64,000 bases of DNA from Epinephelus fuscoguttatus (Eukaryota; Chordata; Actinopteri; Perciformes; Serranidae). Below, piece after piece: positions 24,801 to 39,800 of the stretch (the first letter of the stretch is position 1; the number at the start of each line of letters is the position of its first letter). The position numbers and the translations under genes were made by a program. The stretch spans positions 19,508,013 to 19,572,012 of the forward strand of contig NC_064758.1 in the NCBI RefSeq assembly GCF_011397635.1, written 5' to 3'. The notes below the pieces were generated by a model. The model had not been told where the DNA came from and searched no databases. It saw only the letters and a program-made list of their open reading frames with translations.

Positions 24801-27800
24801 AGCTGGACGACAGAGGCTTGTACTACGAAGCAGGGTTTGGAGTTAGCGAGGTAACTTCAGGGTTAATTCTGGGTTTTCAGTACTACGAAGCTGGTTCTCT
24901 CTTTTCCAGGATAAATCACTGTGGCAACTTATGCTGAACAGCTAACCTGCTCAGGAACAGGTTAACTTCAGGGTATGGGATCACAGGCTGTCAACATCTC
25001 CCCAACCTCTGACCAATCAGATCACTGTAGAAAAAGTATCCATAGAAAGTCCAGAGTCTCAGGTAAAAATGAGTAGCGTATTTAACCTCCTGAGACCCGG
25101 AAGAAAAAAGGTTTTGATATTTAGATTTTTTTTAGATAGTTTAAGTATTGTAGTTGAAAGAAACATGTTACAGCAAAAAAAAAAAAAAAAAATCATGAAT
25201 GTTATTTGTTTATTTATTTATTTTTTAATCAAATGTCCCTTACAGTGGACATCGGGTCTTGCTTTGTGTAAAATTTCATTTTTTTCTAACAGATAAATTA
25301 CATTTCTTTTCATTTCCTGAACACTTAAAACAGATTAATCCAATTTCTTTTCATTTCATGAGCATTTAAAACGGTTAAATGCATTCAATAAAGAATAGTT
25401 AGATGAAGGAAACACATCTGAACACTGAAGTAACATCTCATTGTGGAGCTTTTTAAGTAAACTGCATTCTGCACACTTGATAGTCACCTAAAGCTGGGTT
25501 TAGGTCACATCACACACAGCACTAACAACAGATCAATCAATTTCAATCAATTTTATTTATAAAGCCCAATATCACAAATCACAGTTTGCCTCACAGGGCT
25601 TTACAGCATACGACATCTCTCTGTCCTTAGGACCCTTGCAGCGGATAAGGAAAAACTCCCCCAACAAAACCCCTTTAACGGGGGGAAAAAAACGGTAGAA
25701 ACAGATCATGCATGGTATAACAGGAAGCAGTTTTTTGTCTTTGAAACACACAAAAACATGTTACATTTGATACACTTCACAATTTCGGAAGTATGGAAAT
25801 TGGAAATTGGTTGAAAACAGAAGTTAGCAAGTCCCGCTGTCCCCTACAAAGGACATTGAATAAAAGTTGTGTTTTGACAGGGTTAAAAATATTGTACATT
25901 TCTGAAATCTTACTAAATTGAAGTTAAGACTTTTATATTGAAGAAACAATTTGATTATTAGCAACAGAAACATGATATCTAAAAAATTGATCACTTTCCT
26001 CCCTTGATGCCATATAATGTGGAAGCTGTGATTCCTGCCATTTTGAAAAGAGAGTGCATGTGCTCTGTTAGCCACACCCCCACAACTGTGGTATCATTAG
26101 AAAGCCCTGGATGTCCTCTTGACAGTACAGTGGGACTCAAATAGATTGCATAAATGATGTTTAACTTTGAAGTCTCAGACTCATGTCCCCCACAGAGGAC
26201 GAAAATGAATTGTCGGGTCTTAGGAGGATATACTGTTATAGATCAGTAGAATAAATTCATTGTTCCAGTGCTCTCTTTCCACTGTTATAAAGCAGAGCTT
26301 CTAACAGAGAGGTCGTTTACAACACTAAACACATGCTTTTGGCAGTACTTTAATTCATGCAAAGTTTATTTTAACCTGCAATGATTGCTGACAGTGTTGC
26401 TAATTTAACACTCACACACTGATTCCATCACTGCAGCTCAAAATAACATTAGACACCTGTGTGATGAGAACTGGGAAAAATAAGATATTTCATTAGAAAA
26501 ATAATCCACACTCTGTTATTTGACTCCTGTAGTTATAAATGCATCATTTGGGTCAGATAGCCTTCATCAGTCATAAACTATATAAGCTACTTATCTACCC
26601 TTTTACTTTGGTAGCAGAAACAGTCTGGCATTACGTTAAAGTGTTTTATGTGACATATTCAGAGTAGCTTTGTCAGCATCCAACTAAATAGCCAAAAAAT
26701 AGTCTACGATTTTTTTGGATAGTATTTTTAATGTTTCTACATTTTCCGTTAAAGGAGTGTTTTTTATATCCCATGCCACCGACATTTTACTGTCTCACAG
26801 TGCCATGTCATCATGTAAAAACTATATCAAATGTGCATTAACAATAAAGAAATGATTGTTTGAGTGTCTGTGTCACTTTAAATGCGGACAAGGGACCAGT
26901 AGCATCTCTGGGTTTACCTGCTGTACCTCCTACTCTGTAAACAAGGGAATAGCAAAACAAACCCACGTTGCATGCTGCACCTGCGTCTTGGAGACTGTTG
27001 ATAACTTTGGTCGATGCTGAACAGTATTTACCATGAGTTTTTCAAAGCATGGTTATCGAACATGGTTTTAATCAAATTTTAATTTGATATGGTCGTACTA
27101 ACAGTTGAGAATTTTAGCATGGTTTATTGTGAAACCGGCTTCATCCCCACAATCTGTAATACTGTCTGATTTTCAGTTGAGGACAGTCTCACTAATCAAT
27201 TACTTGACTCACCCTATCAATACCAATTGTCAGTTCATGCCTCCAAAGCCTACTTCTGCACATTATGATCACGTAATGAAATTCGGAAACAAATCACAAA
27301 TCTCCCAGGCTAAACACATGCTGCACAGACTACTGTCCTTTAGTTTGAGAGCCAAACACAGCCTATGGTGAGAAGCTCAGACGTTCGACGACTGCGACTG
27401 CAGCTCTGCTCCTTAAAAAAACAGCAACACTTGCATAATGTGCCATCTGAGCTGCACTGTAACTTGTATTCTGGTGTCTAATTGGGTGTGAATCTACACC
27501 AAGGCAGATCTGATGGAGAAGGCTGGAGAATGAGTCAGAGGTGTAACAGATTGTGTTTACTCCTACATCATGTGGAAAGACTTTTACAGGGAAGTTTGAG
27601 ATAGATATTAGGATTCTAATGGCCTCATCTTCCATCTGAAGTTTAATGTGGCCAACAAATGTTCAGTAAACCCACAGATTTACATCTTGAGGGCAAGAGT
27701 GTTGGTTTCATTTCAACATTGAGGAGGGAACATATGAAATGGGAGGGTTTGGGAGTCATTTTGAGTATCACATATTTAATTTTTTGCATTCTGGTGAATT

Positions 27801-30800
27801 TTTATGCACCGATTTATGGCGTAAATGTCTTAAATTTTGTGAAAATGAAAGTCATCTGCTACTTTCATGTTTGTATTGATAGGGATAAATGTACACATTG
27901 TAAATATCCATATTTATGTGTCCCCTGCATCCCTGCTCTACCCCCCCCAACCCGAAATTTATGCCTATGCTTAAGGGTATGACCAGTATATAGTGATTCA
28001 AAACAGAACAATGTAAAACACTTTCCACTCGAATGTTATTAGTAAACATAGAATAAAACTTGAGGCAAATCTCTTCTGGAAATTTGTCATTTTGCTCGCA
28101 AGCCTTTGCTGCATCGTGTCCAGAGCCATCCACTGTGCGAGCTGGCAACATGTCAAAATAGTTCTCACAAACATAACAGATGATATGATTTACTGTTGGC
28201 ACAGGCCTATCAGTCGGAGCTCTGTTGCCTGGCAGGGATCTCAGAGCCAGGTCTCAAAAGGCTTCAGTGCTTACAGAGCGAAGCTGGCGAGATGGAGGCG
28301 AGATCTCATTACCCTCTGAAGTTAGTCCGTTAGTGAGCGCTGCTCTGACTACTCAAACTAGCCCTCAATCCTTGCTCCTAATTTCCTCGGGACCCCACGG
28401 ACCCTGCAGCACACAGCCCCAGAAGCTGCTTATCAGAGGCGGACTGTGCTCGCTTTCAGCGTCACGTCTTTCTGTTTATCCTCTGCCATTAACACACTGG
28501 TGTGAGATTGCTTGATGTGCAAACTGTGTTTATTTGATTTTTACAAAATTGCAAGAGGGGAAGTGAATTGCAGCAGAAATCAAAACAGTGGGTAAATTGT
28601 TTTGCAGTATCAGGTTTCAGCCGTGAGGAGATAAAAGCAGAAATGTGGTGTCCTTTTAAAAAGAAGCTGTGGCGCTCAATTAGGTAATTATTACTCCTAA
28701 GAGCAGAAATTGGATTTTCAGCTGCATCACAACACATAATACAACAAATACTCATTTGCTGCAGTAATGGAGTCGCACAAGGGGAAATTAGTTTAATTCA
28801 CTTTTATGAGAAACACTTCTAAGTGTAGTTTTGTCCTTGACAGAGGTTTTAAAGCTAAATAAAGACAGATCTTGGAGTTATGCCTATTTATGTGAATTAT
28901 TTTCATTTGCAACAGCATCAAGGTTATCTCTGAAATTAAGTAAGTGTTGTGAAGCCAAAGTAGCCTTGTTCCATTATATTGAATAATGTAGAAGCTCTTC
29001 GTTAAGGTGATAAAACCTCTCAGGGTTCAATGAGGTGTAATTTTTACGGGTTTGTCTCCTTTCAGACGATGGGAAGCTGTCCTTGGAGGAGTTCCAGTCG
29101 TACTTCACTGATGGTGTCCTCACTGAAGACCAGATGCAGGAGCTGTATTGCTCCATCGACAGGCAGCAGACAGAGTGAGCTTATCTCCCTTTTGGACGTC
29201 CTCCAACTCTCCTGCCATCTGTAGCCCCTCCTGCTCTCCTGCTGCCTGGCAGTGAGATGTCAACACCTCCCTTCAGTGAAGATTATGTCAATATTCCATA
29301 GAGGGTTTTAATTCTGCCGTGAAAGACTCAAGAGTTTACAGCACTTTGTTTGCACACAGATGAGCACACATATGATTAGGAAAGATGCAAAACATTTGCC
29401 TCTGCCACCAGCTTAATTTAAACTTTTTAAAAGACGTTATGTGGACTAAAAAAGTCTGGTTTTATAGTTTAAAAAAAAAATACACGAGAGGACGTTCTTT
29501 GTGTGTGGGCACCACAGTGATTAAGCAGAATGAGAAATCTCTCAGGCGTTACAGCTTTACTTATACCCTCAAATGTGCAGCTTAACTTAATTTGTGTACT
29601 GTCAACTTTAGACAGAAAGCTTGCAATACACAACAAACACTGTGCATTAATTTAGATATTGAAGGTAACATAATCATATCAAATACCAAGTTACTGAAAC
29701 CATAGTCTAATACTGACTGAAACAGCACACATGATGCCTTACACATTTTGCCCAGACTGTTCATTACAGTAGCCTACATTATAATGAGTATAAATACAGC
29801 ACATTATTCTCTATGTGCACTCAAAGTGCTTCTAGGTTTAGTTGCAAGGCAGTTGCTGTGTTTAATGCCTTGTCTGAACGCCCTCAGAGATCAGGTGTAA
29901 AAATCAATGCCTTCTTGATTGTGGAAAGCCACAAGAAAACAAGAGTCTACAGCCATGCTAGTGACTGAGGCTGAGGTTGCATGATAATGTCAGCATGCAA
30001 ACACACTGGCATTAGGCAGGTATTAATGTGTGCAGGTTTAGTGTTCACCATTTGAGTTTATCTTGTTAGCATGCTAACATTCGCTAATTAGCACTAAGCA
30101 CAGATGCCATATCGGGAGATATGATGAACTCACTGTCTTTGGTTTAGTTTTACTCACTGTTTGAGTGTTTCGGTTGATTTTAGAGTTGACTTATTTGCAG
30201 GATGTATGGAGAGTTGCAAGATGACGCTAACTGATTGTCTTGACTGTTGCATTAAAAAAAATTAAAACAAAATTCCCAAACAAACATTCCCCAAATGAGC
30301 AGGCCTTTACAAAAACGAAGTTCAAATCAATGGGGTATAAAACGACTTCATCAAACAATAAAAACTAAGATTAACCAAAAACATGGCAGTTAAGGACTGT
30401 AACCCTGTGGTGTCTTCCACGCTCAACTCACTTCAGCACACCTGCCTAAAGGTTTCCGAGAGGCCAGGTCAGGGAAAAGTGGGAAGTTTGGAAATTTAGT
30501 CTATGAACATGTGTGGCAACCCTGTCTTAAATTAATATCTCTTTTTTTCTTCTTCCCATTGTCTCACAGAAACCTGGACATAGACAAACTCTCAGGTAAT
30601 TATGTGTCATTCTTGCTGTATTTTACTGATCTTGCTCATAAAAATTACTCTCAAAACTTTACTTAATATAAGATCACCTTTATGTATCACAAAGGCCTGA
30701 GGTTTCATCTGTCCAATGATAACCATAACTCAAACATAAGCATGCCCCCGACTCTGAAATTAAGGTGTAACAATGACATTGACATAACTACTTTAATTTA

Positions 30801-33800
30801 AATTAATGCCATCAGTGTGATTTATTTCCCTCTTGTGGGCAAACACCACTGATCAGACACAAAGTATGCTCAACAAATCTTCTCCTCCTTCAGAGTACTT
30901 CACTCCACATCTGGGGGAATATGTCAATGTCCTGTCTGCTCTGGAAAAGCTGAATGTGGCCATTTTGAAGGCCATGGATAAAACTAAAGAGGTAGGTGAT
31001 AATTTCACCTCTGCACAGTGTTTATTTAGCACAACGTCAACAGACTGTTGACCATTTATTTTATTTTATTTATTTATTTAACCAGGTGAGTCCCACTGAG
31101 ATTGACATCTCTTTTACAAGGGAGCCCTGGCCAAGAAAGCAGCAAACCGAAGTTACATCAATACAACAACATAAAACATAAACACAACAGTACATAGATA
31201 CATAAAGTACATACAGTACACATCAAATTCAAAGAAAGCAGCTACAGACTTCTGTTTTTACAGACTGTAACAAGCATTTAAAATCACCCAAGGAAACAAG
31301 GTCAGCCAATCTTAGCATTTTCTGGAGCTGATTCCAGGACCAAGGGGCATAGTAACTAAAAGCGTACTTCCCAAATTCAGTGAAGGTGCGAGGGACCGAG
31401 AACAACAAAAAGTCCTGAGAGCGCAGGCTGTACCCACTAGTAGAGCGATTGAGGAGGCGGTTCAAATAGCCAGGGAGTAGCCCTAAGATGGCTTTGTAGC
31501 TAAAAATGTGCCAATGGAGCCATCTGCGACAGTTTAGTGATATCAGACCACACCCTTCATATAAGAAACAATGATGGGTGAGAGATTTGGCATTCAAAAT
31601 GAAACGCAAGGCACCATGATAGACTGTGTCTATAGCTTTAAGGGATGCAGCAGAGGCATGCATATAAAGAACATCACCATGATCAATCATGGGAAGAAAG
31701 GTAGCCATGACAAGTCTCTTTTTGGCAGTGAGATTAAAACAATGCTTGTTTCTAAAGTAAAATCGTAGTTTAATCCTGAGTTTTTTGGCAAGATTATCCA
31801 AATGAATAGAAAAAGTAAGTTCAGAATCAAACCAGACTCCAAGATATTTATAGGAAGCCACTTGTTCTATGCACTTTCCATCAGTGGTGAAAATGTGAGG
31901 AACAGGAGGCTGGGAGTTGGATCTAGAGAAATGCATGACTTTTGTTTTACTAGCAATTAAAACCAGTTTAAGATTTTTACAATCAGCCTGAATCGAGCTA
32001 AACAATTTTTGGAGGTGCTGAAAAGCGCAAAACAGAGAGGAGGCACAAGAATAAACAATTGTATCGTCTGCATACAGATGAAAGTTAGATGAATCAGAAT
32101 TTTGTATATCTGTGCCAATGTTGTTTATATAAATCGTGAACAAGATAGGCCCCAGAATAGATCCTCGGGGCACGCCCCGGGCAGTTGACTTGGAAGATGA
32201 CCTCTGACCATCGGCAAGGACTGTCTGTGACCTGTCAGTAAGATAATTTGCAAACCACTCAAGCCAATATTATGGAGCCTGTTGATTAAGATGGTGTGGT
32301 CCACAGTGTCAAACTCCTTAGATAAATCAATAAACACTGCTGTGCAGTGTTTATTATTATCACGACCCTGAATTATGTCGTTCAGCACCTTGGAAGCAGC
32401 AGTTATAGTGCTATGACCTGATCTAAAACCAGACTGAACAGAGCTAAGCTGACTGCTTTCTAATAAAAACTCCTTTCGCTGGTCATTCACCAGGGATTCC
32501 ATAATTTTTGCAACCACTGAGAGTTTTGAAATAGGCCGATAGTTGTTCAGGCTAGAGGGACCCACCCCTCCCCCCCTTTAAAAATGGGCAAAACATATGC
32601 CTCCTTCCAAGATTTAGGGATAGAATTATTGGACAGGGATAAGTTGAAAATATTAGCCAGGGGTTCAGCTATGAGTTCTGCTGAGAGTCAGCTTTCAGAA
32701 CATTTGTAAGCGTCCGCCCTGCTTCCATAGTTTCAAGCTGTTTTTTTTTTTTTTGTTTGTGCCTCAGCTGTCAGTCTGAAACCCTCTCAGAGGTCTTTGC
32801 GATCACTCTGCTGTGGTGCCGATACAGAGGAAAACAGAACTGCCCAGCATGACTGACTCTGCCTGATACTCGCTCTGCTTGTTCTCACTAACAATACATT
32901 TTCAAATATGAGCTCAAAGAAGCTTGCAACACAAGCCATGCTTTTAAAACTGGCCTCCTCTAACAAGATAGTGGCCGTCAGCTTGTTAGTGTGAAAGACA
33001 CTGGCAGCCGTTTGTCTTTGTAAATCCGCTGGACGGCCAGTAAAGAGAAAGTAAAGTAATTTATGTAAACATCATTCAGGGCTCTTTTGGAAATGATTGA
33101 ACTACAATATGTTCAGGCTGATTTCACAATATGGTGAAATATTTGAGGTCACAGAGATGCAGCATTCAAAGAAAAATAATAGATAATAATCTGTTGGTTA
33201 TTTTTCTTCTTAGTATTTAAATTATGTAGTTTTAAATGCCAGAAAATCATGAAAATGCAACATTTTCCCAAACTAAAAATGATCCTTATTCTCAGACCAA
33301 CAGTCTAAACATGACAGATCACAGATACGCTAGCAGCTCTGTGAGGCTGTACTCTACAGATACAGTGCAGTTTCAGCTAAATGCTAACAGCACCCTGCTA
33401 ACGTGCTTATAGTGATAATGCTAACAAGGTAATGTTTAGCATATATACTGAGCTTACCAAGATTATCATGACTTTTCTTGATTTTTAGCTTTGCTGTTTA
33501 GCAATACACAGAAAATACAGCTGAGACTCATGGGAATGTTGTTAGTTTTGTAACTCTAAAGCAACATATAAATTAAATATTATTTAAAAGTGTGACCTGA
33601 TGATGGTGCAGGAGTAAAAGTCTGAAGATCACTGAAGTTATTACATTTCATCCTGAGGGAGTCATGTCTCAACCAAATTTCATTCAAATAGTTTCCAAGA
33701 CCAAATGTCTGATTTATGAAGCCATCGCAAAAGTGCTAAAAACTGCAGTCTGTCTGATGGCCACTTGAGGCTGGCTCCAAAAGTGAGTCAATCCCCATAG

Positions 33801-36800
33801 ACCCCCATGTTAAAATGTCAAACTTTACAGCGAATCAACATGTTTACAGCCTGGTACAAAAAAACATTTAAGTGTCTAAGGCTAATTTCCCTGTTCATGA
33901 CAACTGTATAGTATGGGGGGTGAAATTTTATAATAGCCACCCGTTTACATTTGTCCAAATATTACCTCAGGTCACTTCTGGCTTCAAATATCCAAGATGT
34001 TGACAGCCAAAATGCCAAGCTCGAAGCCTCGAAATTGACATCTATAAACCAGTCGGTGACAACACTGTGGCTGAGTTCATTATTTTTATACACCGTGCGT
34101 TCCAGTACCCATACTACCATACTATATAGTATGCCAGAAAAACATTTAATATGTCCCAATACATAGTATGTCAAAAATACTAGGATGTTCTACTATATCT
34201 GGTCCAGTTTTGCAGTATGCAAGCCAGCATGTTTTCCTGGCGACTCTGACCCACAATCCTCTGCACAGCAGATGATACATCATTATCGACCGTCAGAAGT
34301 CGCAGTGATGGATGACAGCGCATTCAGATGATCGATGACCAGTCCATTAGTAATAACAGGAATATTAATTGTTAAATTGAATAAAATGATCTTAAATATA
34401 ATCAACAACAAAAGGCCATAATTATTAGATAATAATGACAGAGAAATGTGTGGCCTATGTAATTTCACTATTGTGAATATTTTATGTAAGAATCTATAAT
34501 GTATGCAGTTATAACTTATTGCAAAATAACAACATCATAGCTGTCCGGGTTGACTTCCGTTACTAGCAAGCTCGGTGAGTAGCATCTTGTTTTATCATCA
34601 TGGTCAAAGTTCAAGGTGTAACATTATGAGGACGTACAGGAGTATCCAATTGTGTGCATTCTGTATGCAACAGTACCTACTTTTTAAGGGCAGCTGCTGT
34701 ACCTGCTAAAAGTAAGAAGAAAAATTACGCGATTCGGAATGCACCCACAGTCTATGGTCAAGACATTTTTGCTCAAAATCGCATATGTGAACTTCACAGT
34801 GGTGCCAAAGGAAATCTTCAGGGGATCACAAAAGTCAGTGAGATTTATCATCTGGGCACCATATGTATAACATTTCATGGTAATCAATCCAATAGTTTTT
34901 TTTATATATTTGTTTTGATATTTCAGTCTTGACCGACATTGTACATCTGGCTAATTACAACCCAAAGATAATCAAGTAAGATATAAAATGGAGGAAAGGA
35001 GCAAATCCTCACATTTCAGAAGCTTGAATCAGATTAAACAGTTTCCAGTGATTTTCTGTTGACAAATTAGTTGATTAACTGAATATTCAGCACGAGATGC
35101 CGTGTTAACTTTCATGTAATTTGCAGTAGATGGGTACGTTCTGTAACATGAGCAGAAACACATGAATGCTGTGATCTGAACATTCAAACAAAAATCACCT
35201 TCACATGGGACCAAGATTTCCTCTGGCATCATAACACATTTTATTACTGCTGTTAACTCTTTCATCCTCACATGTCAGCATTGATTTAATTGCACTGTGT
35301 TCATTGAACATTACAATGAGTATTTTTCTGCTTTTTATTTCAAACCAGTACCCAGTTACCAGTATCATAACATCTTTTCATACCTTTGGTTTCATCACTC
35401 ATATGTTACGTCCTAAAAGTAAACTTGAGGCTGAGGAGCTGGAAAAGAGATCAGTAGCGTTGAGTTCAAAAGAGTGAAACTTACGAAACCAGCGTTTCTT
35501 TCACATGTTTTACCACATAACGAGTATCTCATCAAATCACTAGCCTTGAGCTGTGAAACATACTAATTAGAGCGTTATGAAATCCTGTCATGAAGCCTGG
35601 TCAAGCAGAACGGAATACTGTATATCCCATGAGATGTAGAGAGGATTAAAGTGTCTGCCCTCGACATGCATGGCTGTAATCATGTTGTTTTAGGCAGACA
35701 CAGTTGAGATCAACATCAGAGAACTTCCACTAAGACATAATCAATAGCTCAGCTCAGCGTTATCGACCTCATGTGAAGCCACCTGGTGAATATTTATTTC
35801 TATTCGGCGAGGGAAAAGAATCAGGTGCCGACTGTGAATAGATGTAGACTTATTATGAGGTTGTTTTCTGTGATATTTTCGCTGCAGTGCAGGAAGTGGG
35901 TGTTGCTGATGAAGAGAGAGAACATAGGGGGATAGCTGAGCATAGATGACAGTAACTAAGGCTGACAAACCCCCCAGCTGTCCAACTGATCTGACTTCAG
36001 ATGTCCTCCACAGAACTGCACCACAAACATGCAGCCATTTTTCTGCTGCTCTAATCTCCCTCTCTTTCAGTGTCTTTCCCTTCTTTTTAATCCGAGTCCA
36101 TTATTCACTCAGATGCACACCTCTCTTTCACTGTTTTATCTCTTTTCTCTTTGCATCCGTCTTCTCTGACACTGTAGTTTTCCCTTTCACCCATGCCTTC
36201 CAACAGCTCATGCATTTTTCATGTTGCTATTAGTCTGTCAAAAAGCTTTCTCTGCCCTAAAGAGCAGCTGCCTTTTTAGCCATCCTGAGATCCGCCTTAG
36301 TTATTAAATTCTTATTGCTAACTCGAAGAAAAAACTGATCCTATAGCAGTGCTCAAGGGCCACCAAGGCTCACATGTAGCTTTCACAATGCCTGGAAACA
36401 GACGAGAATGTGTCCTCTGTGTTGTTGTGGTTCCTCGAGATAACAAAACATCTGCTGTGATTTCGCAGCTCTTCTGTCTTGAAAACAAAGGGAGGAGAAT
36501 TTGAGAGAAGGAGTGGGGTTCATTACTCATGTTGTGCAGCGTCTGTGGCCAAGAAAACGCAGCACGTAGAAACAAGGACTACATCAAGCTTGGTGGTCAT
36601 TTTTCAAATGTCTCCTTGTCATTGTTTTCCAATCTCTATTTTGTTGCACCGCAGGGTGCTGGTGATGTTGACGGGGTTCATTATCCACAAAATCTGAGCT
36701 GGCAAAAAAAAACAAAAAACAGCAGCCACTGCACTGAAACTTGTAGTTCTCAGAAAGTCCTCCACAGACTGGCACTAGACATCCATTTATTATCATAACA

Positions 36801-39800
36801 TCACTTTCCAGTTCATGAAATAGAACATTATCACTGTGTTACCAGACGTGACAATGCTGCAACAGCTGGGATTGTGAATCTGTGTGTGTTTGGGTGTGCC
36901 ATCATGGCGAAATGTGTTCAGGTGACACAACAAAAGCCATTTGGAGTATTTTCTGGTGTTTATACGGCTGTCTGTGTACAGATTTTGTCAACACAATAGC
37001 TTTGCAACCATACAAGATGCAGTCATGAAACTTTACGGTGTTGTGATCAAAATGAAGGCAGAGTTCGAAGATGGGTGTGGTCCCAGCAAGGGAGGCAGCG
37101 GCAAAGCTATTCAAATAAGGCTGGGACACGCTTTTTGACCCAGTAGTTTAAGGTTTAATTTAAGGTGATCTCCACAGTGATATTTTCACTCCATGTTTCT
37201 GTCTTTACTCCTTTGTGCTTTGGCATGTAGGAATAATGCTATTTTAACTTGGTGTTAGGTTTCAGTTCAAAAGGAGACAAATGCAAGACACAAGGCAGGC
37301 AGGTTGCAGGAGCAAAGGCAAGCTTTAATTACAAGAGCTGGGGCATGTTCAGTCTCAAGATGGTGTGCACCATGTTGCTACAGCTTTCAGGCTAAACAAC
37401 ATGTTTCTGTGAAACGGTGTGCCATGAGCTTCGGTATGTTTTCTCTTGTTTGGTGGGTGTGTCAGAGTCGTACCCAATTAGCAACAACATGCAAATGTTA
37501 AATACAGTTTTTGTTTTTATTTCATATTTGCTTTGGTAATGTAAACATATGTTTCCCATGCCTGTAAAGCCCCCTTAAACTGCACTAAACCTTAAACCAG
37601 ACCTTGAACTGAACCTTAAAAATGCGTAATACAACAGGGTGTTCAACGCACAGCCATTTCTGTTCAGTTTTTGTCGGGGCTTAATGCAGCCCTGGTTTCA
37701 GTCATCAAAAATAGGCAGGCAACAGAAACGTGAGGATGCAGGCAGAAATAATTCCAGGAACCAAGTGCAAAACAGAACTAACAAACTGACTTACTAAACA
37801 AGAACTAACAGTATGACACGAGGAACACATGGACCAAAGACAAATCAGGGAATGAAGCCAGAAACACAGACGAACTGATAATGAAACCGGGAAAACACAC
37901 AGACCAAGAACACGAAGGAAGGAAGGGAGTCAACAAAGGACAGGTGTCAGCAGGGCTGGTGAGGAACAGGTGAAACAAATCAGGGTGGTGCAGACAAGGC
38001 GGGAACATGAGGTGTGACCTCCACAATAAAACAGTAACTTAACAGCTAACAGCCAGGATCATGACACTTTGTTCCTTTGACCAAACAACTGCAATAGGAT
38101 ACCTGATACATGCGGATCATATTCCTTTTTTATAGGCAAAGCAAGAAAAATAATCCTGACAGACAGACAGCCTCAAAATACAAGGTTTTCAGGGTATTAG
38201 GCGACAATCTGACAATCAGCAATTTTCATGCTCACAAAGCTGAACGTAACATGCATCAACAATCAGTTGGTGTCTGACTCGCTGCTTTTTGCTGTTTATA
38301 TAATCACCCAAGCTGAAGATTAACAGGCAAAACAAGTCCATCATATAATCTACAAAATCACAAGAAACATTTCAAGAGATAAGAAATAAATTAACAATGA
38401 AAAAATATGTTAATTTTTTTCACCTTACATCATGGCTGATTCTTAACCTTCCTTTTTACCCTTACTGCTCCATTCAGGAGTACCAGGGTTCATCAGTGCT
38501 GGGTCAGTTTGTGACACGCTTCCTGTTGAGGGAGACCTCCACCCAGCTGCAGTCCCTTCAGTCTTCACTGGACTGCGCTATGGAGGCCGTTCATGACCAG
38601 GGCTGTACTGGGAGAAGGATAGTGAAGAAGCCCGAGGACCTGCCTATCCAGAGGGTGGCCAAACGCCCCGGCCGACGCATCCAGAAGAACATGTGTCTCT
38701 CCCCTACTGACCCCTACTCTGGCATGCTCACCACAGGTACGTTTCAGAAACATTGTGATTAAGGTACAAGAGGTGGTAGTAAAATGGTGTATAGCAGTGT
38801 ACCCAGCTCAGGAGGATGCTCTCAGTAGGTCATCCAAAACAAAAAATGCCTGACTTTGATATACTGTCATTGTTCAGACTTCCTGTGTTGTGCTGATGTT
38901 GTGTTTCTGGGGATCAGGGGTCAGCGTGGAGCCAGACAACCACTGGGGCTCCCAGATCAACCAACTGGAGCAGCTCATAGACAAACTGGAGTGTGAGGTT
39001 TGTACAGAAGCTTCATATTTAGCTAACTTATGTGAGAGAGTGTCTATCTTTTCATCTAACTCTCGGCAAGAAAGCAATTGAGTGTATTTTCCAAAATGTC
39101 GATCTTTTCCTTTAATATATAGTAATATAAATGATAGTAGATTTCAATTGTAGACACTAGTTGATTTAAGCAGTGATTTAGTGCTGTATAGAATATTTTA
39201 TTTTATGGGCCCTCAGTTCAGATTTGAGTGGGTATGTTTGCTCTGCTTTTAATAATCACCACAGTCTCTAAAATTAATGAGACATACTGGTAATGAACTG
39301 CCCATGGGAAGAATGAAAATGTAAGAGTGTGTCCATTCTTGATTAAAAGCCTTGTTTTCCCCGTCTGCTTTTCCCCCTTCAGAACACGCTATTTAAAATT
39401 ACTTCTCTCTGACTCTTATTTCTCCGACTCTTGTCTCCCGTCTTGCCTCTGTTGTGTTTGTGTGTATCACACTCACTCTATTTGTATTGCTTGTTGTATC
39501 GCACAGATTTGATTGGCTGAGTAGCGTTACGTGACATGATTTAATGCACGCATTTGTTTTCCGGTTGCTAAACTAGTGCTACAAACTGCGCTCAAGCTCC
39601 CAGGCTGAGTTCCCAGCTTTGAGGCCATTTTTACATAGTGGCCAAAAGTATTACAACTTCCTGGTCCGTCATGTGATGCTATTGGGTGGAAAAAGACTTC
39701 TCCAAGACATATATTGGGAAAGACATGTCTGTGATTCAGTGGATCATACATGTTTTTTGAGTGTCGCAACTGAGCCCCTCGATGCAAAACATCATACTGC

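Larger units (their letters stand above)
20969..29065 (+). other. NECAB-like gene intron 2
   Basis: An 8.1-kb intron. It holds a repeat at 24800-25020 and a piggyBac-like element at 25082-26227. From 20969 to about 24790 and from 26230 to 29065 I see only AT-rich non-coding sequence and short chance open frames. Confidence 0.7.
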
